Of a stretch of DNA of 43,289 nucleotides, positions 17,350 through 26,906 are shown in pieces. The notes below the pieces were generated by a model, which was not told the origin of the DNA, made no database searches, and worked only from the letters and a program-made list of their open reading frames with translations. This DNA comes from Desulfobacteraceae bacterium (lineage in GTDB: Bacteria; Desulfobacterota; Desulfobacteria; Desulfobacterales; Desulfosarcinaceae), in NCBI GenBank assembly GCA_013003715.1, contig JABDIN010000055.1, positions 1-43,289 of the forward strand. Direction: 5' to 3'. The first letter of the stretch is position 1. Each line of letters opens with the position of its first letter. The translations under genes and the position numbers were made by a program.

Positions 17350-20300
17350 TCAATTTTCGGTTTCATCCGGTGTTTCGTTGTCCAGCGGGTCCGACAAGTA
17401 TTTTTTGATGGTTTCAAGTAAAATCTGCGGGCGGATGGGTTTGCTCACATAATCATTCATGCCGGCTGCTATGCATCGGTCACGGTCGCCGGCCATGGCA
17501 TGCGCAGTCATGGCAATGATCGGCACATGGGGATTGAGCACGGCTGAATTTGCGGACCTGATAGCCTGGGTAGCCGTTATTCCATCCATGACGGGCATCT
17601 GTACATCCATCAACACCATATCGTAATGCATCAGCTGCAATGATTTGATGGCCTCTTCTCCGTTCGCCACCGCATCCGCATGATATCCCATTTTTTCCAG
17701 CAAACGCAACGCGAGCTTCTGATTGACGATATTGTCCTCGGCCAGCAACAACCGGATGCGTTTTTTACCCGTATCTTTCAGTAGCAGTTTGGTAATGAGT
17801 GGTGGCTTGACGGAATTGGGTGTCCGGTGACGATCACGCCCAAGGGCTTCAGACAGGCAGCTGAACAGGCTCGTGCGTTTGATGGGTTTATTCAGGTAAG
17901 CCGAAAATCCGATATTCTGCATCCGCTCGGCATCCCCCCTTCTGCCCGCGGACGTCAACATCACCAAAATGGTGCCGTCCAACTCGGGATCCGCTTTGAT
18001 CATCTCCCCGAACTCTTCTCCGTCCAGATGGGGCATCATATGATCCGATATCACCAGGTCGAACGGATCGTTTTTGTCGACCTGTTTTTTTAACATCTGA
18101 AAACCGGTCCGGGCATCTCCGGCCGAAGCATGCCGGCACCCCCAACTGTCCAGGTACATACCCAGCAGATCGCGGTTGGTCTTATTGTCATCCACCACCA
18201 GGAAGTGTTTGCCCCGTATATCCGCCGGTAAATCCGCCGAAGGATCTTTTTGATCCTTCTGCTTGTCCACCACAATGGTGAATATGAAGGCGGAACCGGC
18301 ACCGGCTTTGCTCTCGACGCCGATCTCACCGCCCATCAGTTCGACGAGTTGTTTGGTGATGGTCAGTCCCAAACCGGTGCCGCCGAAGTTTCGGGTGGTG
18401 GATGTATCGACCTGGGAAAAAGAGTCGAAGATCGAGTCCAGACGGTCAGGCGGAATACCGATGCCGGTATCGGTTACTGAGAATCGTAAGGTGACATTTT
18501 CATCGGTTTCCCGGTCGACATCCACCTTGACGGTAATTTCACCCTGCTTCGTGAATTTTACGGCATTACCGATTAAATTAATCAACACCTGCCGTATCCG
18601 GCCCGGATCGCCGCATAACCAGGCCGGTGTATCGGGATGCACAATGCAGGCGAATTCCAAACCTTTTGTATAAATCCGGCTGCCGAACAGATCGGAGATA
18701 TCTTCCATGGTATTTCGCAGGTCGAAATCCAGTAATTCAAGTTCAAGTTTACCGGCTTCAATCTTGGAGAAATCCAGGATGTCGTTGATGATCTGCAGAA
18801 GAGACTCCGCGCTATTGCGGACAATTTCCGCAAATTCACGCTGTTCCTTGCTTAATGTTGTATCGAGCAGCAGCCCCCCCATACCGATGATGGCATTCAT
18901 GGGTGTCCGGATTTCATGGCTCATATTGGCCAGGAAATCGCTTTTCGCCTGGTTTGCCGCTTCCGCCGCCGTCTTGGCTTCCTCCAATTGCCGGCGTGTT
19001 TGTTTGTATAAAAAGATCTGTGAAATCAAACTTGAGAAGATATCAAGGGGCCTCACCGTATCATCGGAGGGAATGATACCGGATTTGGATTTTTCGGCAA
19101 TGATCACCCCGATCAGGTTTTCCCGGTCATCGCTGAGCCGAACCAGCAGTTTATCCGCGGGATGCCATTTCGGCGAATGCGTTTCCACTGACTTCAAGTG
19201 TTCGGCCGGAACCGCATCCTTTTCCGGTTGATCTGGATTACCCGACCAATAATATGAGAATTGTCCGAGCTTTGTACCCCTGGAAATCAGGTTTTTGTAG
19301 TGCGAAGCCAACATCACCCGGCTCTCCAATGTTGCCGCATCAATCAATTGATCCGTGTTGAATCCGGCGATTTCCCGGTATGGCGGGGTATCCGTAAAGG
19401 AAACGAGGATCACCTGGTTGAAATCCGAGAACTTGACGATGGCCCGGCAAATCCGCTCGTATAACTCCCGGTCGTCCTGAACGGTGATCACCGAGGCCGC
19501 CACCAGGCTGAGTTGCTCGGTTTGTTCGGACAGCCGTTTGATCTGCGCCTGGCTGCGTATGAGCGCTTCTTCGGATCTTTTGCGGTCGATGGCGATGGCC
19601 ACCTGCTCGGATACGGCATTGAGAATCTCCACGTCGCGTTCATTGTAAAGGTCCGGGTCGGTATAACTTTGGGTGACCATGGTGCCGATGGGGAGACCTT
19701 TGACGATCAGGGGAACCCCTATCCAGGTCAAAGACGGCGTCCCCACCAATTTGTTTTTGGCCACACGGTTTTCCATGTCCGCTTTCATCAGAAATATCGG
19801 TTTCATACTTCGAATGACATCCCCGACCATGGATCCGGATTCCATGAAAACGCGTGCGGAGGACAGATCGTCATACTGATCCACCCAATAGGGGAAAGTG
19901 ATCGTGTTCGATAGTTGATCATAGTAGGTGATGCCGAAATTGGTGACATCGATGATACGGCCCAACGATTTATGGATGGATTTATACAATTCCACCAGGC
20001 TGGAAGAGGTGTTGACGGCATTGGATATTTCAAAAAGGGTGGTGTTGATGGCCTCACTTTGCTGCTGAGCAGTTTCCGCCCGTTTCCGGTCAATGGCGAT
20101 GGCGATCTGTTCGGAGACCGATACGAGTATATCCCTGTCCTTTTCCGTATAGCGATACGGATCATCATAACTTTGGACGACCAGAGCACCGATCACTGTG
20201 TCCTTGATGGTCAAGGGCACGCCAAGCCATATTGCCGAAGGGGTTCCGATCAACGGTTTGTTTATCCGGCGTGACCGTTCGATCATCGCCGACTTCTTAA

Positions 20301-21255
20301 TGAAGAAAGGGTGTCCGGTTTTAATCACCTCGGCGACCAATGCACCCGATGAGCTGACATGGTTAAGCTCGGTCAGTTTATCGCCGGTTTCCTGGGCACG
20401 ATAGGGATACACCATGCGGTCTTTGTCCGGATCATAAATACCGATAAAAAAATTGGTGACATCGATGATACGGCCGAGGATCCTGTGGATCGACCCATAC
20501 AAATCATCCAGGTTGTCGGCGGTGTTAACGGCCGTGGAGATCTTGAAGATGGTATTGGTTATCTGTTCGCTCTCCTGTTTGGCCTCTTCAAACCGTTTTC
20601 GCTCGATGGCAATGCCCACCTGCTCGGAAACCGCCATCAGGATATCCTGATCCCGCCGGGTGAGGGCCAGGGGGTCCGTATAGCTCTGGGTGACCATGGC
20701 ACCGACCACCTGACCATGAACCTTGAGGGGTACTCCCAGCCAGACCTCCGGGGGGGTACCGAGCTTTTCGGTGGTCGTCCGGGTGAGTCTGTCAAGATAT
20801 TCAGCCTTGCCGATTAGTCTGGGCTGCCCGGTTTTGATGACCTCAGCTGTGAAGGAGTTTGAGGTGCTCAATCGCATTTTGAGGAGACCCGAGGCCAGTT
20901 CCGACCGGTCGTCTACTTCGTCTTCGTGATAGACGAACGGCACCAGATCGGTCTGGCCGTCCCACAGGGCTATATATAAATTATTTGCATTGATGATCCG
21001 GCAAAGGGATGCATGGAGGGCTTTGTAAAAATCATCGAGGGTGACGGTGGTGCTGATGGCGTTGGAAATGGTGACCAGCATGCGATTGACCGCCTTGATG
21101 TGCTGGTTCTCCTTCTTCAGTGCTTCCTTTCGGTCTGTTGAGTGGTATCCATTGATTTTCGCTTTGAGTTCGATGATTTGCTTTCTCAGATCCATGTTTT
21201 CATCGACCGTTTCATTGAAGGCTGCTTTTTCCGTCACGTTCATATCCTTGTTCAC
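17350..21255 (-). CDS. Hybrid sensor histidine kinase, paralogue of the downstream gene
   Basis: A protein of about 1301 residues with the same layout as its neighbour: N-terminal coiled coil, three similar GAF units (about 55-215, 232-385, 400-560), a divergent GAF (about 575-745), HisKA with His780 in [11 protein letters not shown], HATPase ([26 protein letters not shown]), receiver 1 (VVDDN, ISDHMMP, LNKP) and receiver 2 ([16 protein letters not shown]). All phosphotransfer residues are present. There is no membrane segment, so it senses an internal signal or acts on soluble partners. The start is uncertain: GTG 21255 lacks a Shine-Dalgarno and ATG 21243 has AAGGAT too close; either changes only four residues. 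Its stop lies 14 bp before the next kinase's ATG, so they are co-transcribed and may form heterodimers. Confidence 0.92.
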   Translation of the reverse strand: MNKDMNVTEKAAFNETVDENMDLRKQIIELKAKINGYHSTDRKEALKKENQHIKAVNRMLVTISNAISTTVTLDDFYKALHASLCRIINANNLYIALWDGQTDLVPFVYHEDEVDDRSELASGLLKMRLSTSNSFTAEVIKTGQPRLIGKAEYLDRLTRTTTEKLGTPPEVWLGVPLKVHGQVVGAMVTQSYTDPLALTRRDQDILMAVSEQVGIAIERKRFEEAKQESEQITNTIFKISTAVNTADNLDDLYGSIHRILGRIIDVTNFFIGIYDPDKDRMVYPYRAQETGDKLTELNHVSSSGALVAEVIKTGHPFFIKKSAMIERSRRINKPLIGTPSAIWLGVPLTIKDTVIGALVVQSYDDPYRYTEKDRDILVSVSEQIAIAIDRKRAETAQQQSEAINTTLFEISNAVNTSSSLVELYKSIHKSLGRIIDVTNFGITYYDQLSNTITFPYWVDQYDDLSSARVFMESGSMVGDVIRSMKPIFLMKADMENRVAKNKLVGTPSLTWIGVPLIVKGLPIGTMVTQSYTDPDLYNERDVEILNAVSEQVAIAIDRKRSEEALIRSQAQIKRLSEQTEQLSLVAASVITVQDDRELYERICRAIVKFSDFNQVILVSFTDTPPYREIAGFNTDQLIDAATLESRVMLASHYKNLISRGTKLGQFSYYWSGNPDQPEKDAVPAEHLKSVETHSPKWHPADKLLVRLSDDRENLIGVIIAEKSKSGIIPSDDTVRPLDIFSSLISQIFLYKQTRRQLEEAKTAAEAANQAKSDFLANMSHEIRTPMNAIIGMGGLLLDTTLSKEQREFAEIVRNSAESLLQIINDILDFSKIEAGKLELELLDFDLRNTMEDISDLFGSRIYTKGLEFACIVHPDTPAWLCGDPGRIRQVLINLIGNAVKFTKQGEITVKVDVDRETDENVTLRFSVTDTGIGIPPDRLDSIFDSFSQVDTSTTRNFGGTGLGLTITKQLVELMGGEIGVESKAGAGSAFIFTIVVDKQKDQKDPSADLPADIRGKHFLVVDDNKTNRDLLGMYLDSWGCRHASAGDARTGFQMLKKQVDKNDPFDLVISDHMMPHLDGEEFGEMIKADPELDGTILVMLTSAGRRGDAERMQNIGFSAYLNKPIKRTSLFSCLSEALGRDRHRTPNSVKPPLITKLLLKDTGKKRIRLLLAEDNIVNQKLALRLLEKMGYHADAVANGEEAIKSLQLMHYDMVLMDVQMPVMDGITATQAIRSANSAVLNPHVPIIAMTAHAMAGDRDRCIAAGMNDYVSKPIRPQILLETIKKYLSDPLDNETPDETEN
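19872..20230. repeat. Near-identical tract shared with the downstream kinase gene (copy in upstream kinase)
   Basis: Partner of 15967-16325: 345 of 359 bases identical with no gaps, including many synonymous positions. See that entry for interpretation. Confidence 0.8.
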
Positions 21256-21857
21256 CGTTAAGGGATGCTCGTTTATAGAGATTCACCTGATGGGAATAAA
21301 TCCGGGGGGAGATCGCACCGCTGTCGGTCGATGGTGAACCGGTGACAATCGACCGGCGCAGAAAGCAACGGGTCCGATGTATGCATCGTGTTTGTGCCGT
21401 TATCTCATGCCTTGCCGGCCCACTGAACAGATTGGCCGCTGATGTTACAGCTTGAGTCGATCTCAACCACTGGAGATGGGGATGCACTCTTCATTCAGAT
21501 CAATGTTGGAAATCGGCATCATGTGGAATACAATGGTATGAAAATCCCCATTATCCCCCGTTAAGTATAGCATGATGTATGCCAATTGTTTTCCGAAAGT
21601 GCCGAAGAATTCGGCGGCCGAAATCGCCCTGCGACATGGCAGATATTTAATTAAATAAGATAGCTAGGAATGCTTTGGTGGGCGGGTGCAGTCAGATACC
21701 GTATTTTTGAGGTTGCGGCGCTGAATGTCAAATGATTGACAACCTTCAGGCAGATAATACGGCTTTTAAGTCGACACGTATGTATATTATTTCGGACAGT
21801 ATTGCTGTCTAAAAAAACCGTTTCATGGTGAAACCGGGAACTGCTGTCCAATGATAT

Positions 21858-21883
21858 GCCCATGGTGGCATGCCACCATAGGC
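21858..21883. promoter_or_regulatory. 26-base near-perfect palindrome centred on GGTGGCATGCCACC
   Basis: ATGGTGGCATGCCACCAT (21862-21879) is a perfect 18-base palindrome; beyond one mismatched pair, GCC and GGC extend it to 26 bases. Neither strand has a T-run after it, so it is not an intrinsic terminator. It may be a protein site or a hairpin in the trailer of the thioredoxin operon. The function is unknown. Confidence 0.45.
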
Positions 21884-21928
21884 CGTCCGAATGTTGTTAA
21901 TCGAATTTTTTTGTCCGGTGTTTAATAT

Positions 21929-21954
21929 CCGGCGTTTAATATACAGAACGCCGG
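21929..21954 (-). terminator. Hairpin directly after the thioredoxin-like gene
   Basis: CCGGCGTT (reading the minus strand from 21954) pairs perfectly with AACGCCGG across a ten-base loop, starting right at the stop codon. No U-tract follows, so it may protect the 3' end or act with a factor. The adjacent plus-strand sequence has two tandem copies of CCGG(T/C)GTTTAATAT at 21915-21942. Confidence 0.4.
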
Positions 21955-22188
21955 CTATTTGGCGAGCCAGTTTTTTATCTCTTCCTTTGACGGAATTTTA
22001 CCCACGCTTTTGACCTCATTGTCCACCACCACGGCCGGTGTGCCCATGACGCCATATCCGGCAATTTCCATGATGTCCGTTACTTTTTCCACGGCCGCAT
22101 CGATGCCGTGTTCCGCGATGACTTCCTTTACCAGTGCTTCCACTTGTGTGCACCTGGCACATCCGGGGCCTAAAACTTTAATTTCCAT
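21955..22188 (-). CDS. Small redox-active thioredoxin-fold protein (CARC motif)
   Basis: A 77-residue cytosolic protein of the small redox-active disulfide / thioredoxin-like family found in archaea and anaerobes. The active site CARC lies at residues 11-14 (GPGCARCTQ), the cis-Pro is in GVMGTPAVVV and the ending KIPSKEEIKNWL is typical. It exchanges thiols and disulfides. AAGGAGAC lies eight bases before the ATG. It follows the permease gene by 88 bp. This trio (arsR, permease, small thioredoxin) recurs in bacterial arsenic/metal operons, which suggests the protein reduces a substrate or metal complex handled by the permease. Confidence 0.88.
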   Translation of the reverse strand: MEIKVLGPGCARCTQVEALVKEVIAEHGIDAAVEKVTDIMEIAGYGVMGTPAVVVDNEVKSVGKIPSKEEIKNWLAK

Positions 22189-22276
22189 TTCCTTGTCTCC
22201 TTTTTCAGGTTACGCCGTGTGCCTTCCATGTTATTTGTGGAACGGCGGTGAATCATAGTTGAAGGGCAAATGGCCG

Positions 22277-23449
22277 TTATCCGGCGATTGCCCCATAGAT
22301 CATGCCCGCCGTGGTGGACATGACGACGATTATGCCGCAAAAAGTAGCGGTTTTTTTGGCCCCCATCACCCGGCCGATGACCAGCATGTTGGGCAGGGAG
22401 AGCGCCGGACCTGCCAACAGCAGGGCCAGGGCGGGTCCCTTTCCCATGCCGGAACCCAGCAGGCCCTGTAAGATGGGAATTTCGGTAAGTGTCGCAAAAT
22501 ACATCAATGCCCCGGCCAGGGACGCTGCAAAGTTGGCCCCGATCGAGTTCCCCCCCAATATGGATTGCACGTATTGATCGGGAATCAGGGCCGGATGACC
22601 GGGCCTGCCCAACAAGAATCCGGCTGCCAGCACGCCTCCGGCCAATAGGGGGAATATCTGTTTCATGAAGCCCCAGGATGACGCGATCCAGGCATGGCGT
22701 TCATCGGTTTTAAACCAGGCCGCCAGCATGACCCCGAGCAGGCAAAGCAGTGCTATGGTGATGTACCATTTGGCTGAAAAAATCATCGGCCACAATCCTG
22801 TTTCACCGGCCGCGGGCTTGGCAAAGGCGGCGAAAATCAGGATCAAGACCATTGTCAAAATGAAAGAGGCGTCCTGAAACAGCGTCCTGGACTGCTCCCC
22901 TGTTTCCGGAACATAAATTTGGCCGGCGTTTCGGGCGTCATCGTCCTTTTTGAAAATCAGGGCCATGAGCAACCCGGTGATGATAGCGAAAAATACCGCA
23001 CCGATGGCGCGTGCCAGGCCAAGCTGCCACCCCAGTATTTTCGCCGTCAGTGTGATGGCCAGCACATTGATGGCCGGTCCGGAATATAAAAAGGCGGTGG
23101 CCGGCCCGATACCGGCACCCCTCGAATAAATACCGGCGAACAGGGGCAGCACCGTGCACGAGCATACCGCCAGAATCCCCCCGGATACGCTGGCCACGGA
23201 ATAGGCCAGCGCCTTATGCGCCTGGGCGCCGAAATACTTCAATACCGACGCCTGGGAGATAAACACGGCAATGGCGCCGGCAATGAAAAAGGCCGGCACC
23301 AGGCAGGCCAGGACATGTTCGCGGGCATACTCCTGAAGCATCATGAATGCCTCGAGTCCGGATTGGCGGATGATCGGGTGACTCCACGGGATATAATAGG
23401 CCCCAAGAAAAACAAGCGCAATGAGAAGCAGTTTGGATCGTTCTTTCAT
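22277..23449 (-). CDS. ArsP/YraQ-family (DUF318) permease
   Basis: A 390-residue inner-membrane protein with about ten hydrophobic segments. The hallmark VCSCTVLPLFAGIY followed by RGAGIGPATAFLYSGPAINVLAI is that of the two-repeat permease family that includes ArsP, the exporter of trivalent organoarsenicals. A second half-repeat near the C-terminus has ALLLAGPALSLPNMLVIGRVMG. The central loop, with many charged residues (KKDDDARNAG), faces the cytoplasm. Many members have unknown substrates, so I do not assign the symbol arsP. It lies between arsR- and thioredoxin-type genes in one operon. The Shine-Dalgarno is weak (AGAAAGATG). Confidence 0.88.
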   Translation of the reverse strand: MKERSKLLLIALVFLGAYYIPWSHPIIRQSGLEAFMMLQEYAREHVLACLVPAFFIAGAIAVFISQASVLKYFGAQAHKALAYSVASVSGGILAVCSCTVLPLFAGIYSRGAGIGPATAFLYSGPAINVLAITLTAKILGWQLGLARAIGAVFFAIITGLLMALIFKKDDDARNAGQIYVPETGEQSRTLFQDASFILTMVLILIFAAFAKPAAGETGLWPMIFSAKWYITIALLCLLGVMLAAWFKTDERHAWIASSWGFMKQIFPLLAGGVLAAGFLLGRPGHPALIPDQYVQSILGGNSIGANFAASLAGALMYFATLTEIPILQGLLGSGMGKGPALALLLAGPALSLPNMLVIGRVMGAKKTATFCGIIVVMSTTAGMIYGAIAG

Positions 23450-23502
23450 GTTTTCATCTTTCTGAAATGGTTTGGGATTTAAATCAATATATTCCTATAT
23501 GG

Positions 23503-23847
23503 TTATCGTTTGCACAGCGTTTCCCGGTCAAGCACGGGTATCTCCGTGATCATGCCGGTCAGCTCCGGATCCTCGTTCAGCCAGTGTTTCAGGCTTCCCA
23601 ACAAGGTGGCGGCATAGGGGCTTTGCCGGCCATCCGTCAGAAAATAGTCCACCCACAGGCCGTTTTTCTGGAAGTCCACCAACCCTGATGCCTCAAGTAT
23701 TTTAAGGTGCTTGGAGACGCTTGGCTGGGAAATGTTCAGGGCCGCCCGAAGTTCGCAGACACACATGCTTTTTTGTTCGAGCAATTTAATGATTTTGACC
23801 CGATTGGGATCGGATAACGCTTTCATGACCTGAATAAAGGGTTTCAT
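23503..23847 (-). CDS. ArsR-family metal(loid)-sensing repressor
   Basis: A 114-residue winged-helix dimer. It starts with the typical KALSDPNRVKIIKLLEQK, then CVCELRAAL (the ArsR-type metal site ELCVCDL with two cysteines one residue apart), the recognition helix NISQPSVSKHLKILEASGLV and wing DFQKNGLWVDYFL. As in ArsR, binding of As(III), Sb(III) or a similar thiophilic metal to the cysteines should release DNA. The promoter in front carries an operator-like palindrome. AGAGG precedes the ATG. It heads the arsR-permease-thioredoxin operon. Confidence 0.92.
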   Translation of the reverse strand: MKPFIQVMKALSDPNRVKIIKLLEQKSMCVCELRAALNISQPSVSKHLKILEASGLVDFQKNGLWVDYFLTDGRQSPYAATLLGSLKHWLNEDPELTGMITEIPVLDRETLCKR

Positions 23848-23859
23848 ATGGCCTCTCTA

Positions 23860-23904
23860 TATATTCTTTTTAGAGAATATACTGCATGTGTCTGCTGTCG
23901 TCAA
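23860..23904 (-). promoter_or_regulatory. Promoter and ArsR-type operator of the arsR-permease-thioredoxin operon
   Basis: On the minus strand, -35 TTGACG (23904-23899), a 17-base spacer and -10 TATATT (23881-23876). The -10 is one arm of a perfect inverted repeat, TATATTCT, six bases, AGAATATA (23860-23881). Operators of ArsR proteins are AT-rich repeats of this size, so bound repressor would cover the -10. The arsR ATG follows 13 bases after the operator. Confidence 0.75.
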
Positions 23905-24106
23905 GCCTAAATTTGTGAAGCCGGGGAGTTTATATTGGAATGAAAAATTATCCAGGGTGCGGGTCAACGGAAAAACAGCCCGGTACCTGGATTATTTAAC
24001 CCTTGATGATCTGAACTTTTAAAGGCATCATATTTCGCGTAACGCTTCTCCTTTTTTTGAGTCTATACGATTACACCATAACCCATACTTCCAGGGTCAC
24101 GCATAC

Positions 24107-24502
24107 ATGAAATCATACCGCCTTGTCATCGCCCATGAAAACGAGATGTTGTACCGGAGTATCCGGCGGATGTTGGGTCAGTTGCCGGGCACTGTCATCG
24201 TCGGCCACACCATGCACCTTTCCCAACTTCCGGAACTTATCAAAACCGAAACACCGGATGGTGTTGTGGTGGGATTTTTCAGTTCCAATCATTGTGCCGG
24301 CCGGATCATCGATACCCTTCGGCAAATGTCGCCGGAGTTGAAAATTGTCGTTTTGTTTAACGACGCAACGGAGATGGATGCCGCATTCCAGGCCGGTGCC
24401 GATGCCTATCTGTTGCATCAGGATTTAAACATCGAATTGTTTTCCGCCATTAAAATCACCCAGTCCGGCACCCGGTATATCTCCAGTCAAATCCAGAGCT
24501 GA
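24107..24502 (+). CDS. Stand-alone receiver-like protein lacking the phospho-acceptor aspartate
   Basis: A 131-residue single-domain protein with the layout of a NarL-type receiver: RLVIAHENEMLYRSIRRML at the N-terminus, TPDGVVVGFF at strand 3, LKIVVLFND at strand 4 and AGADAYLLHQDL at strand 5. The acceptor Asp at the end of strand 3 is Gly, one of the two Asp of the acidic pair is replaced (HE), and the Lys of the usual YLLKD is His. It therefore cannot be phosphorylated in the normal way and is a pseudo-receiver. No DNA-binding domain follows. It may bind a partner or ligand. It is monocistronic and convergent with the pab genes. No clear ribosome site precedes the ATG. Confidence 0.75.
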   Translation: MKSYRLVIAHENEMLYRSIRRMLGQLPGTVIVGHTMHLSQLPELIKTETPDGVVVGFFSSNHCAGRIIDTLRQMSPELKIVVLFNDATEMDAAFQAGADAYLLHQDLNIELFSAIKITQSGTRYISSQIQS

Positions 24503-24536
24503 TTTGCTTTTTTTTGATGACGCCCTGTCCTTCAAC

Positions 24537-24550
24537 CCGGTTTTAACCGG
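24537..24550. terminator. Short palindrome between convergent genes
   Basis: CCGGTTTTAACCGG in the 116-bp gap between the pseudo-receiver and the pabBC stop codons. It could form a small hairpin in either transcript, but no T-run follows, so a terminator role is weakly supported. Confidence 0.25.
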
Positions 24551-24618
24551 CCGGGAAGGCTTTCGGAAATGGGTTTCTGTGGAGGTGTGATGTCCATCGC
24601 GATCCCGGGAGGCCTCCG

Positions 24619-26877
24619 TCATTGAGGGAAAACCAGTGGATCCAGAGGTGTTGGTATGGATTGGCTGGATTTCAGGCGGCGGCCGTCCACGCTCAACACC
24701 GGCACGACGCCCATAAGTGAGTTGGTGACCAGTACCAGATCCGCCCGGAACATGTCGTCCGGCGTCAGGGCTTCGGTGCTAATCGTATAACCGCCGCGGG
24801 CCAGCAGACGGCAGGCGGTGTCGGCGGTGACACCCGGCAGTACACAAGCCGATTTCGGCCTTATGATCCGGTTGCCGGAGATCAGAAGCAGGTTCGCGGT
24901 ATTGGTTTCCGATACGGTACGGTCCGGATTCAGGATGATCGCCTCATCGTAACCATGGTGGTCCGCCCATTGCCCGGCCTGATGATAATATAAATAATTC
25001 AAAGTTTTATGGCCGGCCAATGGGGTTTGCCGGCGTTCCGGATAACAGCCGGTGTCCAAGCCGGCTTTTTGTAGTCCGGACAAGCGGTGAATATACGGTC
25101 CTGCGGTGACAACCAGGGTGTGGCGGGTCTGTGAATCTGTCGGATTGCCGGCCGTGGCCAGGAGTTTGACCTTTGCCAGGCGGTTCTCCAGCCGGTTCTC
25201 GGTCAACACCTGCGATATGATGTGTTCCCAGGTGAGGTCCGGGGGCGGTGATGAGAACAATGTCTCCCAGGACCTGTTGAACCGGGCGAGATGCCCGAGC
25301 AATAACCGGCACAACCCTTTTTCCGCCCTAATGGTTTCAAACAGACCAAAGCCATACAGCAATCCCTGGTCGTTCACGGGCACAACGGCAGCGGATTCAT
25401 CCACCATTCGTCCGTTCCACCACACGCGGGTGGTCCGGGGTTCGCGCCGGTCGTTTTTACTGAAAACCTGCATCAGGGAACGGCCTTTGTGCAAGGTTTC
25501 AGCGAACTCATCCGCCGGGTCCGAGTCAAAGACAATACCACCACCCACTGAAAAGATAATCCTGCCGTCGACCACGGTGGCGGTCCGGATGGCAATGGAA
25601 AAATCCATGGTGTCGTGAAAGCCGAGGTATCCGATGGAACCGGTATAGATATGCCGGCGATGGGGTTCGAGTTCGTCAATGATTTCCATGGCGCGGATTT
25701 TAGGACATCCGGTTATGGAACCGCCCGGAAACGTGGCCTGAATCAAGTCTAATGCGTCATGCACCGGTGACAGGGTGCCGCTGATTATCGATACCGAATG
25801 CCAGACATTCTCATATGCCTCGATCTGCCGGTGGGCGTCGACGTGAACCGAGCCGCCCACGCACACCTTGCCGATATCGTTCCGGAGCAGATCCACAATC
25901 ATGGACAGTTCCGCATCATCTTTTTCACTATTGATCAGTGACGTGCGCAGGCGTTTGTCCTCCTCCGGTTTGTTGCCGCGCGGGCGTGTGCCTTTGATCG
26001 GACGGGTCTCCACCAGATCTCCTTTTCTCATCACAAAGCGTTCCGGGGATGAAGAGATGATCTGATGATCGCCGGCATTGACAAAGGCGAAAAACGGGGC
26101 GGGGTTGATCCGGTACAGAGATTGAAAAAAAGCGTAGCTGCTGCCGGAAAACGCTGCCTCGAACCGTTGTGAGAGATTGACCTGGTAAACATCGCCGGCC
26201 GCGATATACTCCCTGATGCGGCTTACAGCCTGCAGGTAATCCTCACGGTTGAAATTCGACTGCAAACGGGTATCGCCGCTGAAGGTTTCTGCAATACCGG
26301 CACCGGCAGGATCGAGACTTTCCTTGAACGACTCCGCCGCATGGATGGCACTGGAACGACCATCCGTCCCATGGATTGGGATGAACAAGCGACTGATCCC
26401 TTCTGATTTATCATGAACGACCATGAGGCGTGGCAGATAAAAACAAACCTGCGGCAAATGGAGATCGTCCACACTCGTGCGCGGCAGGTTTTCCAGCTGA
26501 TCTTTGAAATCGTATGATATATAGCCCAATATCCCGGCATTGAGGGGCATGGCCGGCACCGGCGGCGTGGTGTGGAAATGGCGGATGAGCATCCGGAGGA
26601 CGTCCATCGAATTGCCCTTGTAACAGGTGGTGGTGTCGTCAATCGTCAGTTGGACATGTAGTCCCCGGCATTTTACGGAAAGCCGGGGATCAATGCCCAT
26701 CACATGATATCGGGCGCAATCAAGATTGCCCCCGCTCATCAACACCACCGTGCCTTCCCGGGTAGCAAATGGTGCGGCGATATCCTCAACACCGGCGTTC
26801 AGTTCTATCTTTTCAGTGTATATCTCTGAGATCGGCGGTATTTTTTCGATGAATGCCTGGATTTCAATTGGTGCCAT
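24619..26877 (-). CDS. pabBC: Fused aminodeoxychorismate synthase component I and 4-amino-4-deoxychorismate lyase (PabB-PabC)
   Basis: A 752-residue cytosolic fusion covering two steps from chorismate to p-aminobenzoate for folate. Residues about 1-460 are PabB: SPERF, ETRPIKGTRPRG (the Lys in PIKGT marks PabB; anthranilate synthase has Ala there), SEKDDAELSMIVDLLRNDIG and GSITGCPKIRAMEIIDEL. Residues about 480-752 are a class IV PLP lyase: VNDQGLLYGFGLFETIR, the PLP Lys in HKTLNYLYY, EAIILNPDRTVSETNTANLL and LPGVTADTACRLL. AGGATC precedes the ATG. It lies 29 bp after the amidotransferase gene on the same strand, giving a complete p-aminobenzoate pathway in two genes. Confidence 0.93.
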   Translation of the reverse strand: MAPIEIQAFIEKIPPISEIYTEKIELNAGVEDIAAPFATREGTVVLMSGGNLDCARYHVMGIDPRLSVKCRGLHVQLTIDDTTTCYKGNSMDVLRMLIRHFHTTPPVPAMPLNAGILGYISYDFKDQLENLPRTSVDDLHLPQVCFYLPRLMVVHDKSEGISRLFIPIHGTDGRSSAIHAAESFKESLDPAGAGIAETFSGDTRLQSNFNREDYLQAVSRIREYIAAGDVYQVNLSQRFEAAFSGSSYAFFQSLYRINPAPFFAFVNAGDHQIISSSPERFVMRKGDLVETRPIKGTRPRGNKPEEDKRLRTSLINSEKDDAELSMIVDLLRNDIGKVCVGGSVHVDAHRQIEAYENVWHSVSIISGTLSPVHDALDLIQATFPGGSITGCPKIRAMEIIDELEPHRRHIYTGSIGYLGFHDTMDFSIAIRTATVVDGRIIFSVGGGIVFDSDPADEFAETLHKGRSLMQVFSKNDRREPRTTRVWWNGRMVDESAAVVPVNDQGLLYGFGLFETIRAEKGLCRLLLGHLARFNRSWETLFSSPPPDLTWEHIISQVLTENRLENRLAKVKLLATAGNPTDSQTRHTLVVTAGPYIHRLSGLQKAGLDTGCYPERRQTPLAGHKTLNYLYYHQAGQWADHHGYDEAIILNPDRTVSETNTANLLLISGNRIIRPKSACVLPGVTADTACRLLARGGYTISTEALTPDDMFRADLVLVTNSLMGVVPVLSVDGRRLKSSQSIPTPLDPLVFPQ

Positions 26878-26906
26878 TGCAGGATCCTGTATGCCTGTGT
26901 GCGGAT

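Larger units (their letters stand above)
21256..21954. other. 699-bp intergenic region between the kinase pair and the thioredoxin operon
   Basis: Part of this should hold the promoter of the minus-strand kinase pair, but I find no convincing -35/-10 pair. It contains an AT-rich perfect palindrome TATTTAATTAAATA (21644-21657), a 26-base near-palindrome (21858-21883) and a hairpin next to the thioredoxin stop (21929-21954). Short open frames here show no family features or ribosome sites and I do not call them. Confidence 0.5.

Noticed and set aside
21651-21863. Minus-strand 70-codon frame in the 699-bp gap
   Set aside because: No ribosome site, no recognisable features, and it runs over AT-rich palindromic sequence.
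23936-23952. A possible third copy of the second repeat family (GGAATGAAAAATTATCC)
   Set aside because: Only about 17 bases match, in reverse orientation, and the flanks do not align; too short to call.
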